DNA of 64,000 nucleotides from Brevibacillus composti. GTDB taxonomy: Bacteria; Bacillota; Bacilli; Brevibacillales; Brevibacillaceae. The notes beneath the pieces are model-generated. The model worked only from the letters and a program-made list of their open reading frames with translations, made no database searches and was not told the origin of the DNA. This document shows, in pieces, positions 24,815 to 34,328 of this stretch (position 1 is its first letter; each line of letters opens with the position of its first letter). The position numbers were made by a program, and so were the translations under genes. The stretch spans positions 3,335,501-3,399,500 of the forward strand of contig NZ_CP066308.1 in the NCBI RefSeq assembly GCF_016406105.1. The letters are read 5' to 3'.

Positions 24815-26161
24815 ATGAAACCATCCGTGACGTTTGGGCGAAGTCTTTTTCTTTTGCTCATCGTCTTTTCCATCCTCTTCCCCGCCTTGTTCTGGGGAAA
24901 AGCCGAACCCCATATGCCGCTGCTGGCCGCACTGGTCGCTTCTGCCGCGCTGCTGCGGCTGTACGGCGTAGCATGGAAAGAGATCGAAGGCGGCATGATC
25001 AAAGGGGTGCAAGCCGCCGCTATGCCCCTGTTGATCCTCGCTTCGATCGGCATCCTGATCGGCGTCTGGATGATGAGCGGCACCGTCGCCACCATACTCT
25101 CCTACGGAATCCGCTTCATCGATCCGGCGTATTTTGCGGTCAGCGCCCTGTTTCTCACCATCCTGGTCTCCACTGCCACAGGCAGCTCTTTTACGACCGT
25201 GAGCACTGTCGGCGTCGCATTGATGGGAATCGCCACCGCCCTGGGCATCGATCCGGTGCTGACGGCCGGCGCCGTCATTTCGGGCGCATGCTTTGGCGAC
25301 AAGATGTCCCCGCTCTCCGACACGACCAATTTTTCCGCGGCGGTAGCCGATGTCCCGCTCCTGACGCATGTGGCGTATATGACGAGGACGACGGTGCCGG
25401 CCATCTTGTTGACCGCGCTGTTTTTTGCCTTTCAAGGGCAGCCCGGCACGGTGCAGCTGACTTCGATCGCTCTGATCCAAAGCGAGCTGCAGTCGCATTT
25501 TGCGATCTCCGGGTACACCCTGCTGCCCGCGCTCGCCGTCATTCTCTGCTCCATCCTGCGCCAGCCGATTCTGCCCACCCTGATCGCCGGAATCGGCAGC
25601 GGGATCGTCATCGCGGCCACCGTGCAAGGAGTCACCTCCCCGACCGTCTGGCTGTCCGTCATGCAAAACGGCTATGAGCAGACGTTCACCAGCGAGATCG
25701 TGCAGTCGATCATGAACCGGGGCGGACTGATGTCCATGACCTGGTCGATGACGCTGATCCTGATCGCCCTCTGTCTGGGAGGAATGCTGCAGCACACAGG
25801 CGTCTTTCATGCCTTGTTCGCTGCCACGCTCACCAGGACCAAGCGGGACGGCAGCCTGATTGCGCTGGCCGGCTCCTCCTCGATCCTGGTAAACGGGCTG
25901 ACGGGCGAACAGTACATGTCGATTCTGCTGCCCGGACAGATGTTTCGGGAGGTATTCAGGCAGCGGGGGATCGCTGCCAAGCGTCTCTCCCGCACCCTGG
26001 AGGACTGCGGCACCTTGGTCAATCCCTTGATCCCCTGGGGAGTCAGCGGCGCCTTTTTCACGTCGACCCTGGACGTCGCGACGCTCGACTACCTGCCGTA
26101 TGCCCTGTTCCTCTGGCTGTCCCCGCTGTTTACCTTCTTGTTGGCCTGGACAAAAAGGTAG
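24815..26161 (+). CDS. nhaC: Na+/H+ antiporter, NhaC family
   Basis: 448 residues and about 11-12 hydrophobic segments, typical of NhaC antiporters that extrude Na+ in exchange for H+. Family segments visible include ATGSSFTTVSTVGVALMGIA, GACFGDKMSPLSDTTN and the later CGTLVNPLIPWGVSGAFF. The start is uncertain: ATG 24815 has AGGAG 11 nt upstream; an in-frame ATG at 24785 would add 10 residues. The 3' end overlaps the convergent GGDEF gene by 32 nt, so the two transcripts are partly antisense. Confidence 0.93.
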   Translation: MKPSVTFGRSLFLLLIVFSILFPALFWGKAEPHMPLLAALVASAALLRLYGVAWKEIEGGMIKGVQAAAMPLLILASIGILIGVWMMSGTVATILSYGIRFIDPAYFAVSALFLTILVSTATGSSFTTVSTVGVALMGIATALGIDPVLTAGAVISGACFGDKMSPLSDTTNFSAAVADVPLLTHVAYMTRTTVPAILLTALFFAFQGQPGTVQLTSIALIQSELQSHFAISGYTLLPALAVILCSILRQPILPTLIAGIGSGIVIAATVQGVTSPTVWLSVMQNGYEQTFTSEIVQSIMNRGGLMSMTWSMTLILIALCLGGMLQHTGVFHALFAATLTRTKRDGSLIALAGSSSILVNGLTGEQYMSILLPGQMFREVFRQRGIAAKRLSRTLEDCGTLVNPLIPWGVSGAFFTSTLDVATLDYLPYALFLWLSPLFTFLLAWTKR

Positions 26162-27386
26162 GCAATAGCGAACAGCTCGCGCCATATACGGTGGTACAGT
26201 TCTTGCCGCTGTTTTTGGAGAGGTACAGCGCTTCGTCCGCAGCCCTTTTCAGCCCGTCGGCACTGTCGGCGTGATCGGGGAAAAGGGCGATGCCGACGCT
26301 GACATTGGCAGGAATCACCCGCCCCTGGTAGGTCAGCGGGTGTCTGTTCAGATAGTGGCGGATATGATGTACCTTGTTCATCACTTCAGGAAGCGTAGCC
26401 CGGGGCGTGAGAAACATGAATTCATCGCCAGCGTACCGATACGCACTTTCCCCCGGCTCCGTATTCTTCTTCAGCGCCTCTGCGATCCGGCAGATCAGCG
26501 CGTCTCCGACGTGATGCCCGTATTGATCGTTTACGGTTTTCAAATGGTCCGAATCGAGCATGATGAGCGCAACAGATGGCTGCTTTCCTTTCAGGAGATC
26601 TTCCAGATCGCGGTGAAAGGCCCGATAGTTCAAGATTCCGGTCATTTCATCGCGAAAAGACATCTGGTACATCCGGTCGTACAGTCTGGCCGTTTCCACT
26701 GCGCTCGCCACCTGGGAGCCGATGATCTTGAGCAGTTCCTCATGCTCTTTTTTGTATGCAAACTCTTGGTAGGACTGCGCTGAGATGACCCCCTTCATCT
26801 GATTGCCCAGCATCAGGGGGACGAAAATACAAGTGTTGGTGTCGCTCTCCGGATTCCCCCATCGAACGTAGGATGCTCCCTCCGTGTCATCCCGGGAGGT
26901 GCGCAGGTGGACGGTTTCCCTGGTGGCAATCACCTTGGAGATGATCCCTTCTCCGAAAGGCAGCGTCAATGGACCGTAATTGACGCCATTGTCAATGCTG
27001 ATGGGGATGTGGATTTCACTGTCTCCCTCGTCGTAGAGCGCAATGAAGAACGCATCGGTGCGCATCACCCGGGAGACCAGCTCAAAGGCTTTGGTGAGGA
27101 ATTCCTCTTCCTCGTAGGTTCGCGAAAAGATATGGCTGAGATCGTGCAAGATCTTCAGATGCTCGGAAAGCCATGACAAATGTGCCACTTTTTCGTTTAG
27201 TTTGACAATATTTTCGAGAATCTGCGCGTGCGTCTCCTGATCGGGAATATCCCGCAATTCCCCCAGCTCCCGGGAGAGGGAGAATACCTCCTCCGGGTCT
27301 ACCGATTCGATATGGGTGAGCCAGTGATTGTAATGCTGCAGCAATTGCTTGACGAACTCTTCCCTTGGCGTCGCTTTGTCTACCAT
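26130..27386 (-). CDS. GAF-GGDEF diguanylate cyclase-like protein
   Basis: 418 residues: an N-terminal helical region (1-85), a GAF domain (about 90-235, with IPISIDNGVNYGPLTLPFG and FVPLMLGNQMKGVISAQSYQ) and a GGDEF domain (about 245-400, with MLDSDHLKTVNDQYGHHVGD and YRYAGDEFMFL). The signature is AGDEF, a change tolerated in several active cyclases. The RxxD inhibitory site is not seen at its usual place five residues upstream. It probably makes cyclic di-GMP in response to a GAF ligand. The tail is Arg-rich (LSRPTRR). SD GAGGGGG. It overlaps nhaC convergently. Confidence 0.9.
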   Translation of the reverse strand: MVDKATPREEFVKQLLQHYNHWLTHIESVDPEEVFSLSRELGELRDIPDQETHAQILENIVKLNEKVAHLSWLSEHLKILHDLSHIFSRTYEEEEFLTKAFELVSRVMRTDAFFIALYDEGDSEIHIPISIDNGVNYGPLTLPFGEGIISKVIATRETVHLRTSRDDTEGASYVRWGNPESDTNTCIFVPLMLGNQMKGVISAQSYQEFAYKKEHEELLKIIGSQVASAVETARLYDRMYQMSFRDEMTGILNYRAFHRDLEDLLKGKQPSVALIMLDSDHLKTVNDQYGHHVGDALICRIAEALKKNTEPGESAYRYAGDEFMFLTPRATLPEVMNKVHHIRHYLNRHPLTYQGRVIPANVSVGIALFPDHADSADGLKRAADEALYLSKNSGKNCTTVYGASCSLLPTFLSRPTRR

Positions 27387-27447
27387 GTAGAACCCCCTCG
27401 TACCAATCGGTCAATCCACTCTTGATGACAGACCTTTTAAGGCGGGA

Positions 27448-27780
27448 TTAGGACTGCCTTTTTTTCTCGGCAAAGCGTTCGACCGCTGCTCGAATAGCCT
27501 GCAATACAGCCCCCTGCCCGGGAGCCAAAAAACGATTTTGCACCACCTGTGTGATCTCCGACATCCCGCCAGCGACGGATCTTCCCCGGAGCAGCCCCGC
27601 TAAAAATTCGCTTGTCTCCTCCATGTAGAAAGTAAAGCTGGCGTCACAAATCACTTCCTTCTCTACATCGATGATGAGTACGCAGCCAACCACTGTAGAC
27701 ACCTCGTACAGCGTGGTTCCCTTCGGAATCTGGGCAAATCCCGCTGTCAGCACTGTATTTTGTTGTGACCAATCCGTCAT
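27448..27780 (-). CDS. DUF3870 domain protein
   Basis: 110 residues matching the DUF3870 pattern: an N-terminal GFAQIPKGTTLYEVSTVVGC, LIIDVEKEVICDASFTFYMEE and a C-terminal NRFLAPGQGAVLQAIRAA. Family members are usually found next to regulators or enzymes of purine or amino-acid catabolism and have no established activity. SD GAGGAGG lies 8-9 nt before the ATG. It lies 60 nt upstream of the GAF-GGDEF gene on the same strand and may be co-transcribed. Confidence 0.8.
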   Translation of the reverse strand: MTDWSQQNTVLTAGFAQIPKGTTLYEVSTVVGCVLIIDVEKEVICDASFTFYMEETSEFLAGLLRGRSVAGGMSEITQVVQNRFLAPGQGAVLQAIRAAVERFAEKKRQS

Positions 27781-27995
27781 GAGCGTCTCCTCCTCAATCC
27801 TCGTATTGACTGTTTATAAGAGAATACGAGAAACGGCTACTTCTCATTCGGGAAATAGCCATTGTTGTTCTCATCTGCTATGTACAAACATATTACTCCA
27901 TTCGCCTATTTCTTACCATCCCTCTCTGCCCTTTTTGCAAAGAAAATTTCCAAATAACGGGTTTCCTGCGATGTATGGTACCAGCCGGGAGATAG

Positions 27996-28021
27996 AAAAA
28001 GAGATACCCCAAAGGTACCTC
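27996..28021 (-). terminator. terminator of the MurNAc operon
   Basis: Minus strand GAGGTACC / GGTATCTC with loop TTTGG, followed by TTTTTC. It lies 30 nt past the murQ stop. Confidence 0.75.
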
Positions 28022-28050
28022 CTGTCCACCTATTCTCCAGCGGGCAAGGC

Positions 28051-28953
28051 TTACGCATCCCCGATCGCGAGCCGCAGCTTGCCCCCCGCGCGGATCAACC
28101 GCTCCCGAGCATCTGCTGCCGCCAGCCCCGTCCGCTTCATCACAATCGCCACCCGGGCATCGCCCGACGCCAGCGCGAGCAGCCGGCCGGCCTCGTCGTA
28201 GTCTGCGCCCGTCACCTCCATCACGATGTGCTTGGCCCGCTCCTGGAGCTTGCGGTTGGTCGCCTGCACATTTACCATCAGATTGCCGTACACCTTGCCG
28301 AGATGCACCATGCTGGCCGTGGTGAGCATGTTCAGCACCATTTTGGTGGCGGTTCCCGCTTTCAGCCGGGTAGAGCCTGTCACCACCTCCGGGCCCACCA
28401 CGATATTGATCGACACATCCACCCCCTGGGCGATATCCGGGGCAGGGTTACACGACAGCGATACCGTTTTCGCCCCGCGCGCTTTTGCCTCCTCCAGCGC
28501 TCCGATGACGTACGGCGTTCTGCCGCTGGCGGCGATCCCCACGACGATGTCTCCCGCGCGGACGCCGCTCCTCCTGACATCCTCCTTGCCCAGTTCCGCC
28601 GAATCCTCGGCTCCCTCGATCGCTTCGATCAAGGCATCCGCCCCTCCGGCGATCACTCCCTGCACCAGCTCAGGATCGGTCCCGAATGTCGGCGGGCATT
28701 CGGCGGCATCCAGCACGCCCAGCCGGCCGCTCGTGCCGGCGCCGAAATAGAAGAGCCGGCCGCCTCCCTCCAGGGCATGGGCAATCAAATCGACCGCATG
28801 AGCGACTTCCGGCAATACCTGCTCGACGGCATGGGCCACTTTTTTATCCTCTTCATTCATGAGCGTTATCATTTCCAGACTGGTCATTTGATCGAGCGAC
28901 AAGCTCGCCTGATTGCGCATTTCCGTGGTCAATTCATGCAAGTTCTCCGCCAT
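28051..28953 (-). CDS. murQ: N-acetylmuramic acid 6-phosphate etherase
   Basis: 300 residues. It cleaves the lactyl ether of MurNAc-6-phosphate to GlcNAc-6-phosphate and lactate in cell-wall recycling. It is a SIS-domain protein with FYFGAGTSGRLGVLDAAECP (sugar-phosphate site) and the catalytic-Glu region IEAIEGAEDSAELG; the C-terminal helical bundle contains VNVQATNRKLQERAKHIV. SD GAGGAGGAC. It overlaps the upstream kinase gene by 20 nt, as expected for enzymes of consecutive steps. Last gene of the operon. Confidence 0.97.
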   Translation of the reverse strand: MAENLHELTTEMRNQASLSLDQMTSLEMITLMNEEDKKVAHAVEQVLPEVAHAVDLIAHALEGGGRLFYFGAGTSGRLGVLDAAECPPTFGTDPELVQGVIAGGADALIEAIEGAEDSAELGKEDVRRSGVRAGDIVVGIAASGRTPYVIGALEEAKARGAKTVSLSCNPAPDIAQGVDVSINIVVGPEVVTGSTRLKAGTATKMVLNMLTTASMVHLGKVYGNLMVNVQATNRKLQERAKHIVMEVTGADYDEAGRLLALASGDARVAIVMKRTGLAAADARERLIRAGGKLRLAIGDA

Positions 28954-29932
28954 GAGCGTCCTCCTCTACTCCGTCTGTTTGCAAAACCGCAAGTCCGGCT
29001 CTCACCTGTTCATCCATTGGCAGCCCGGCCCGCATCATCGCGGCGGCCAGGCAGCCGGCCACAGGTGCCGCTTGCGGCCGTCTCACCTCGAAGCGAGCCG
29101 ATTCGAGCAGACATCGCCGCAAAAGAGTATCGGCTGCCAGCATGCCGCCCGCAAGGACTACGGGCAGATCGCTTCCCGCCCTGGCCCTGCAGCTCTCGGC
29201 CAGCTCCAACAGCGATGCTGCCGCCTGTTTGATCAGCCGGGCAGCGACGGCATCGCCCGCCCGTGCCGCCGATTCGACGAGGACGCTTGCCTCGGCCAGC
29301 ATTTTTCGCGGATTGGAGGTACCGTATACGCGGGCAATCAGTTGATCAGGCCGGTCGATCCCAAAGTGGCCAGTGACGAGCTCGCTCAGCTCCGTCGGCT
29401 CGCCCCGTCCGTCCCACGCCCGCAAGACGGAGATGACAGCCTGCCTGCCCAGATCAAACCCGCTGCCCTCGTCTCCCAACAGATAGCCCCAGCCGCCCGC
29501 CCGATGGCGCTGGCCGTCCGCGGTCACCGCGTAGGCGATCGAACCGGTTCCCGCGATCAGGACGATGCCGGGGGCGCCCCACGTCCCGGCATACAGCGCG
29601 GCGAGGGCGTCATTGTCGATGTGGAGCCGCTCTCCCCAGCTCGGGCGAAAGGCTTCCTCCACCCTCGTCCGCACCTCCGGACGGTCCGCTCCCGCCATGC
29701 CGAGGAAAAGCCCCTGCACCTCGCCGGGATCTGCCCCCGCCTGCCTGCATACCTCGCCGACCAGCGCCCGCAGCGTCTCTTCGACCTCCGGCCACGGACG
29801 GGAGAGAGGATTGCTGCCATCCCCGGCGGCGCGCCCCTGCACACTGCCCGAAGAATCACAGATGGCCGCCTCCGTCTTGGTCCCTCCTCCGTCAATGCCG
29901 ATAAACCAGTTTCGCGTATTATTTAACTGCAC
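28934..29932 (-). CDS. murK: BadF/BadG-type amino sugar kinase (MurNAc/GlcNAc kinase)
   Basis: 332 residues of the ASKHA fold: the phosphate-1 motif GIDGGGTKTEAAI (residues 12-24), IVLIAGTGSIAYAV and GGWGYLLGDEGSGFDLG, and the adenosine motif VLAGGMLAADTLL. This is the N-acetylglucosamine/N-acetylmuramate kinase family (MurK in Clostridium). Next to murQ and an ABC importer, it would phosphorylate imported MurNAc, taking the place of the PTS step. The start is GTG 29932 and overlaps the permease gene by 14 nt; AAGGG lies 10 nt upstream. Confidence 0.9.
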   Translation of the reverse strand: MQLNNTRNWFIGIDGGGTKTEAAICDSSGSVQGRAAGDGSNPLSRPWPEVEETLRALVGEVCRQAGADPGEVQGLFLGMAGADRPEVRTRVEEAFRPSWGERLHIDNDALAALYAGTWGAPGIVLIAGTGSIAYAVTADGQRHRAGGWGYLLGDEGSGFDLGRQAVISVLRAWDGRGEPTELSELVTGHFGIDRPDQLIARVYGTSNPRKMLAEASVLVESAARAGDAVAARLIKQAAASLLELAESCRARAGSDLPVVLAGGMLAADTLLRRCLLESARFEVRRPQAAPVAGCLAAAMMRAGLPMDEQVRAGLAVLQTDGVEEDAHGGELA

Positions 29933-30743
29933 CAGCGGTCAACCCTTCCATAAATTGCCTGGATGCGAGCAGAAAGACGGCGATCATCGGCAAAGCGGAC
30001 AGCGTCAGTCCGGCAAACAGCAGGCTCCAGTCTGTTTCATACTCGCCGAACAGCACCATCATGCCGACCGGTATCGTTTTCAAGGCCTCTTCCTGGATAA
30101 AAATCAACGGGAAGAAAAAATCATTCCAGGCGCTGATAAAGTTAATGATCACAACCGTTCCGAGAGCGGGCCTGATCAGTGGAAGCAGCACTTTCCAGAA
30201 CACCTGGAAGTGATTGCAGCCATCGATTCGGGCCGCTTCCTCCAGCTCGACCGGCAGCGTCCGGAAAAAGCCGGTCAAGATAAAGACCGAGATCGGTATG
30301 CCGCTCGCCGTATAGATGAGGATCAGCGACCAGAGCGAATTTAAAAGCCCCAGCTTTTTCATCAGCAGAAAGAGCGGAACAATCCCCAGCTTTACCGGAA
30401 TCATCAAGCCGAGGATGAAAAAGAAGTAGAGCACCCCCGTCCACCGATAGGAAAAGCGAGCCAGATAAAAAGCCGCCATGGCTGAGGTGACCGCGATCAA
30501 AAGCACGGAGGTGACGCTGACGATGATGCTGTTCATCAGAAAATCGGCAAACGGCACGGCTTCCCACAGCTTCCGATACGTGTCCAGCTGAAAGGACTTC
30601 GGAAAAGAGAGCGGATTCGTAAATATCTCCACATTTGATTTAAACGACGAGCCGATCATGAGCACGATCGGGTACAAGGCTACAAGCACGAACAGATAGG
30701 CGAAAAGATACTGCAAGGAACGAGTGCCGATCTTCATCTTCAC
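29919..30743 (-). CDS. carbohydrate ABC transporter permease (MalG type)
   Basis: About 274 residues and six membrane segments, CUT1 family. The EAA loop, which docks the ATPase, is ELEEAARIDGCNHFQVFWKV with LLPLIRPAL after it. Start choice: a GTG at 30743 lies 8 nt after AGGAGG; the GTG at 30752 is too close and the ATG at 30737 is 14 nt away. Second permease of the MurNAc importer. No ATPase gene lies in the operon. Confidence 0.92.
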   Translation of the reverse strand: MKMKIGTRSLQYLFAYLFVLVALYPIVLMIGSSFKSNVEIFTNPLSFPKSFQLDTYRKLWEAVPFADFLMNSIIVSVTSVLLIAVTSAMAAFYLARFSYRWTGVLYFFFILGLMIPVKLGIVPLFLLMKKLGLLNSLWSLILIYTASGIPISVFILTGFFRTLPVELEEAARIDGCNHFQVFWKVLLPLIRPALGTVVIINFISAWNDFFFPLIFIQEEALKTIPVGMMVLFGEYETDWSLLFAGLTLSALPMIAVFLLASRQFMEGLTAGAVK

Positions 30744-30793
30744 CCCGCTCACCTCCTTTTTGTAGAAGACGCCTCTTCAAACGTTAGCCGCGC

Positions 30794-31747
30794 TCAGTGC
30801 TGCACCTCACGCTTGCGCATCAGCTTGAGCGAGATCGCCGAGACGGAAGCGACGATGACGAACAGGACGACGGCCAGAGCCGAGCCAAGGCCGATGGACA
30901 CATCGCCTGCCCCGCCGGAACCGCTGAAGGCCAGACGGTAAAAGTAGACGGCGAGCGTATCCGTAGAGCGGAAGGGTTCTCCCTGCGAGCCCTGCATCGC
31001 GTAGACCAGCTCGAAGGCTTCAAATGCCTGGATAAAGGTGAAAACGGTCATAATCGTGATCGAGGGCATGACCAGCGGCAAAATGATCCGGAAAAGGAGA
31101 GTCGCCCCCCGCGCTCCGTCCAGTCTGGCGGCTTCGATCAGCTCCTCCGGGATGGACTGCAGTCCGGCCAGAAAGATCAGCATGGCAAAGCCGATGCCGA
31201 ACCAGCAGTTGACCAGGATGATCGCGAGCAGGGCCGTATCCGGGTCCCCCAGCCAGGGCTTCGCCCATTCCTCCAGCCCCAGCTTGCCCAGGAGCGTATT
31301 TAGCGCGCCGTAATTGGGGTTGAGAATCAGCTTCCACAAAAATCCGACGACGATGACCGAGAGGAGCCGGGGCATGAAATAGGCAATCTTGAGAAATCCC
31401 GATCCTCTGATTTTGCGGTAAATCAAAAAGGCGAGGGCAAATGCGATGCCATTCTGGACGATCATTTCGACGACAAAATAGATCACATTATGGCCGAACG
31501 CGTTCCAGAACATTTTGTTAAATGGTTCCACTTGAAACAGAGTCAGGAAATTATCCCATCCGACAAAAGCGCCCCGGGCAATCCCTTTCCACTCGTACAT
31601 GCTATAGGTAAAAGCAGAGAATATCGGATAGACCACAAACATGACATAGATCAACAGGGCAGGAAGGGGAAACAGATGAAGCAGCCATCGCGATTTTCCT
31701 CTTTTTTTCATGCCCTCCTGCTGCCTCCCGGGTGCGCCTGTGCCCAT
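30794..31747 (-). CDS. carbohydrate ABC transporter permease (MalF type)
   Basis: About 317 residues and six membrane segments. The EAA loop is EELIEAARLDGARGATLLFRI with ILPLVMPSI after it. A basic N-terminal part (KKRGKSRW) precedes TM1. The ATG at 31747 is 8 nt after GGGAGG; a GTG three codons upstream is the alternative. Forms the membrane channel with the MalG-type partner and is fed by the lipoprotein at 31778-33106. Confidence 0.92.
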   Translation of the reverse strand: MGTGAPGRQQEGMKKRGKSRWLLHLFPLPALLIYVMFVVYPIFSAFTYSMYEWKGIARGAFVGWDNFLTLFQVEPFNKMFWNAFGHNVIYFVVEMIVQNGIAFALAFLIYRKIRGSGFLKIAYFMPRLLSVIVVGFLWKLILNPNYGALNTLLGKLGLEEWAKPWLGDPDTALLAIILVNCWFGIGFAMLIFLAGLQSIPEELIEAARLDGARGATLLFRIILPLVMPSITIMTVFTFIQAFEAFELVYAMQGSQGEPFRSTDTLAVYFYRLAFSGSGGAGDVSIGLGSALAVVLFVIVASVSAISLKLMRKREVQH

Positions 31748-31777
31748 CGCAGCCACCTCCCTGCGCGTCGTTTTTTT

Positions 31778-33106
31778 CTACTTTTTAAATGGCGGGAACC
31801 AGCTCGCCGCCGATTTCTGCACTTCATCGACCACCTGCTCCGGCGTCAGCTTGTTCAGATACATCCCTTGCAGCGCATTCTCCAGCGTCTGCTTGGTCGT
31901 CGGGTTGCCTTCCGCAAAGTGGACGACCATCAGGTATGGCGTGGCGTTGCTCTGCGACAGCTCCGCCATTTTGTTGACGAGCGGATCGCTCGTTTGGACA
32001 CCCGGCACTGCACTGATCCGTTTGAACTCATTTGCAAAAAGCTCCCCGAATTGCTTGGTGGCCATAAACTCCAGGAATTTGAGCGCTTCCGCTTTATGCT
32101 TGGCCTTGGAATTAACCGCGTAGGAGCCGTCTACCCAGGTAGTCAGCACGGTGTTTCCATCCTCGGTCGGCATCGGGAAGAAGTCGATGGCCAGATCGGG
32201 ATTCATCTTTTGCAGTCCTTCCAGCTCAAAGCTGCCATTGATAAACATGGCCGCCTTTTCAGTAAAGAACAGCGTGCGGGTATCGTTCAAATCAAGGCCG
32301 GCGAAATTTTCCGGGAAATAAGGCACGAGCTCCTGCATCCTTTGGATGGATTGGACGAACTCTGGACTGGTAAAATCAGCCTGCCCTTGCAATATTTTGT
32401 TTACAAAAGCATTCCCGTTGTAGGTGCCGGGAGCGATGACGCCGTGGCTCAGCGAGAGCAGCCAGCCTTCTTTGGCGCCAAAGGCAAAGGGGATAATGCC
32501 TTTTTCCTTGAGCGTCTTGGCCGTGCCGATCAGGTCGTCCCATGACTTCGGCTCAGAGAGGCCGTGCTGTTCGAACAGCTTCTTGTTGTAGTAGATTTGG
32601 GTCGAATTGAGCGAAAGGGGGACGCCGTATACCTTGCCGTCTTTTCCGGTGGCGGCGGCCAGCACGTCTTTGGAGAAGTTTTGGATGCCCGGCAGATTGT
32701 CCAGCGGCTCCAGATGTCCGGCCTCTGCCAGGGATACGCCGGGCGCATACGGCCGCAGCTGCAGGATGTCCGGCCCGCTCTCGCTCTGCAGGGCGGTATT
32801 GAGAATCGTGTTGTACTCAGTCGCCTTGAACGGCTTGAAGTCGATCTTGATGTTGGGGTTCTCTTTCTCAAAAGCCTCAATGATCTTTTTGTACCCCTCG
32901 GCGTCTTCTACGCGCCAGCTGTGCATCGAGACGGTGACTTGCTCGCCGCCGCCTGTGCTCCCGCCGGCACTGCTGCCGGTTTGCCCGCTCTGACCCGTCT
33001 GCCCGCTGTCAGCCGGCGAGGGACCGGCATTGCCGCTGCAGCCCGCCAGCAAGAGCAAGCCCGCCAGCATCATAGACCCAAACCTGTGTATTCGGAACCT
33101 CCTCAT
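31778..33106 (-). CDS. sugar-binding lipoprotein of the MurNAc ABC importer
   Basis: 442 residues. A lipoprotein signal with lipobox LLAGC (Cys near residue 22) is followed by a Ser/Gly/Thr-rich linker (about 24-54) and a CUT1-type binding protein (SBP family 1) with VTVSMHSWRVEDAEGYKKII at its start. It is anchored outside the membrane and captures the amino sugar. The ATG at 33104-33106 (SD GGGGGAGAG) is preferred to a TTG one codon upstream. Ligand inferred from operon context only. Confidence 0.93.
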   Translation of the reverse strand: MRRFRIHRFGSMMLAGLLLLAGCSGNAGPSPADSGQTGQSGQTGSSAGGSTGGGEQVTVSMHSWRVEDAEGYKKIIEAFEKENPNIKIDFKPFKATEYNTILNTALQSESGPDILQLRPYAPGVSLAEAGHLEPLDNLPGIQNFSKDVLAAATGKDGKVYGVPLSLNSTQIYYNKKLFEQHGLSEPKSWDDLIGTAKTLKEKGIIPFAFGAKEGWLLSLSHGVIAPGTYNGNAFVNKILQGQADFTSPEFVQSIQRMQELVPYFPENFAGLDLNDTRTLFFTEKAAMFINGSFELEGLQKMNPDLAIDFFPMPTEDGNTVLTTWVDGSYAVNSKAKHKAEALKFLEFMATKQFGELFANEFKRISAVPGVQTSDPLVNKMAELSQSNATPYLMVVHFAEGNPTTKQTLENALQGMYLNKLTPEQVVDEVQKSAASWFPPFKK

Positions 33107-33154
33107 CAAAACTCTCCCCCTCTTTTTTCTTCTGCCCGCAGGCAGTGATTTATG

Positions 33155-34195
33155 TCAGGCTCTGTTTAGCTGAGCCGTGACAGCGTCGTGAAGGATCGGG
33201 CGCAGCTGGCGCAGGCGATGATCGCGCCCGAGATGGACGGCGTTTGTCAGAAAGACCACGGCCAGCTCCTGCTGCGGGTCGATCCAGAGACTGGTGCCCG
33301 TGAATCCCGTATGGCCGTAGCTGCCCGGGAAGAAGCCGGAGCCGCAGCTGCTGCCCTCCGCCGCACCCTTGATCTCCCAGCCCAGTCCGCGCCAGCCCCC
33401 CCGTCCCTCGGTCCGGCATTGGGTGGCCCGGCTTCTGATCTCCGGCGAGAGCAGCGGCGGCGATCCGGTCAGCCACATCCGGGCGTAGCGGCAGAGGTCG
33501 TCCGCGGTCGCAAACAAGCCGGCATGCCCGGCGACACCGCCCATGGCATACGCCTTTTCATCGTGAACCTCTCCGCTGATATAGCGCTGGGTCAGCTGGC
33601 AATACTCCGTAGACGCAATATTCGCATAACTCTTTTGAGACGGACAAAAACAGGTCTGTTTCATCCCGAGCGGCCCCCACACACTGCGCTCCAGAAACTG
33701 CGCAAGAGGCTCTCCGGCTGCCTTTTCTGCCAGCAGCCCCAGCCAGATCATGCCCATATCGCTGTAGACGACCCGCTCTCCCGGCGCATGCTGCAGCGGA
33801 AGCGCGTAGAGCAGTTCCGGCAATCGGAGGAGGCTGTCACGCCGCCGCTCGGCGAGATCGGCGGGGAGGCCCGAGGTGTGAGTCAACAGCTGCAAAATGG
33901 TGATCGAACGCTTCTCCTCCGGGCAATCGGGGAAAAAGCGGGAGAGCGGATCGTCCTCGCGCAGCGCGCCCGCCTGCATGAGCAGCAGCAGAGCCGGCAA
34001 AGTGGCCGCCACTTTCGTCAGCGAGGCCAGGTCAAACAGGGTATCTGCTGTAACCGGCAGGCCGTCCGCTTCCAGGCTGGTCCGCCCCGCATCACATGCG
34101 AAGATCACTTCTCCTCTGTGCATGATGCGCAATGATGCACCGGGGACGAGTCCTTCGTCGATCCATCCCCGCAATAGCTGCCCAACCGCTTCCAT
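33155..34195 (-). CDS. serine hydrolase, AmpC/YbbE (AmiE) type
   Basis: About 346 residues of the class C beta-lactamase/penicillin-binding protein fold. The SxxK motif is LFDLASLTKVAATLP (catalytic Ser near residue 65), the YxN-like triad partner is VVYSDMGMIWLG (Tyr-Ser-Asp), and a C-terminal GHTGFTGTSLWIDP replaces KTG with HTG. This resembles B. subtilis YbbE/AmiE, which sits in the MurNAc operon and removes peptides from muropeptides. No signal peptide is seen after the ATG at 34195 (SD AAGGGG); the in-frame TTG at 34276 would add 27 residues without making a signal peptide. Confidence 0.82.
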   Translation of the reverse strand: MEAVGQLLRGWIDEGLVPGASLRIMHRGEVIFACDAGRTSLEADGLPVTADTLFDLASLTKVAATLPALLLLMQAGALREDDPLSRFFPDCPEEKRSITILQLLTHTSGLPADLAERRRDSLLRLPELLYALPLQHAPGERVVYSDMGMIWLGLLAEKAAGEPLAQFLERSVWGPLGMKQTCFCPSQKSYANIASTEYCQLTQRYISGEVHDEKAYAMGGVAGHAGLFATADDLCRYARMWLTGSPPLLSPEIRSRATQCRTEGRGGWRGLGWEIKGAAEGSSCGSGFFPGSYGHTGFTGTSLWIDPQQELAVVFLTNAVHLGRDHRLRQLRPILHDAVTAQLNRA

Positions 34196-34328
34196 TCCGC
34201 TACCCCTTCCCTCTTGTCCCGAATCGCCAGCTGTTTCCGCGAACGGCTGGCCATGCAGGATGACGTGGTGATTCAAGTACGCTTGATTGATTCAGATCAG
34301 CGAGCTAGTTTCAGAAACCGCTGCTCAT

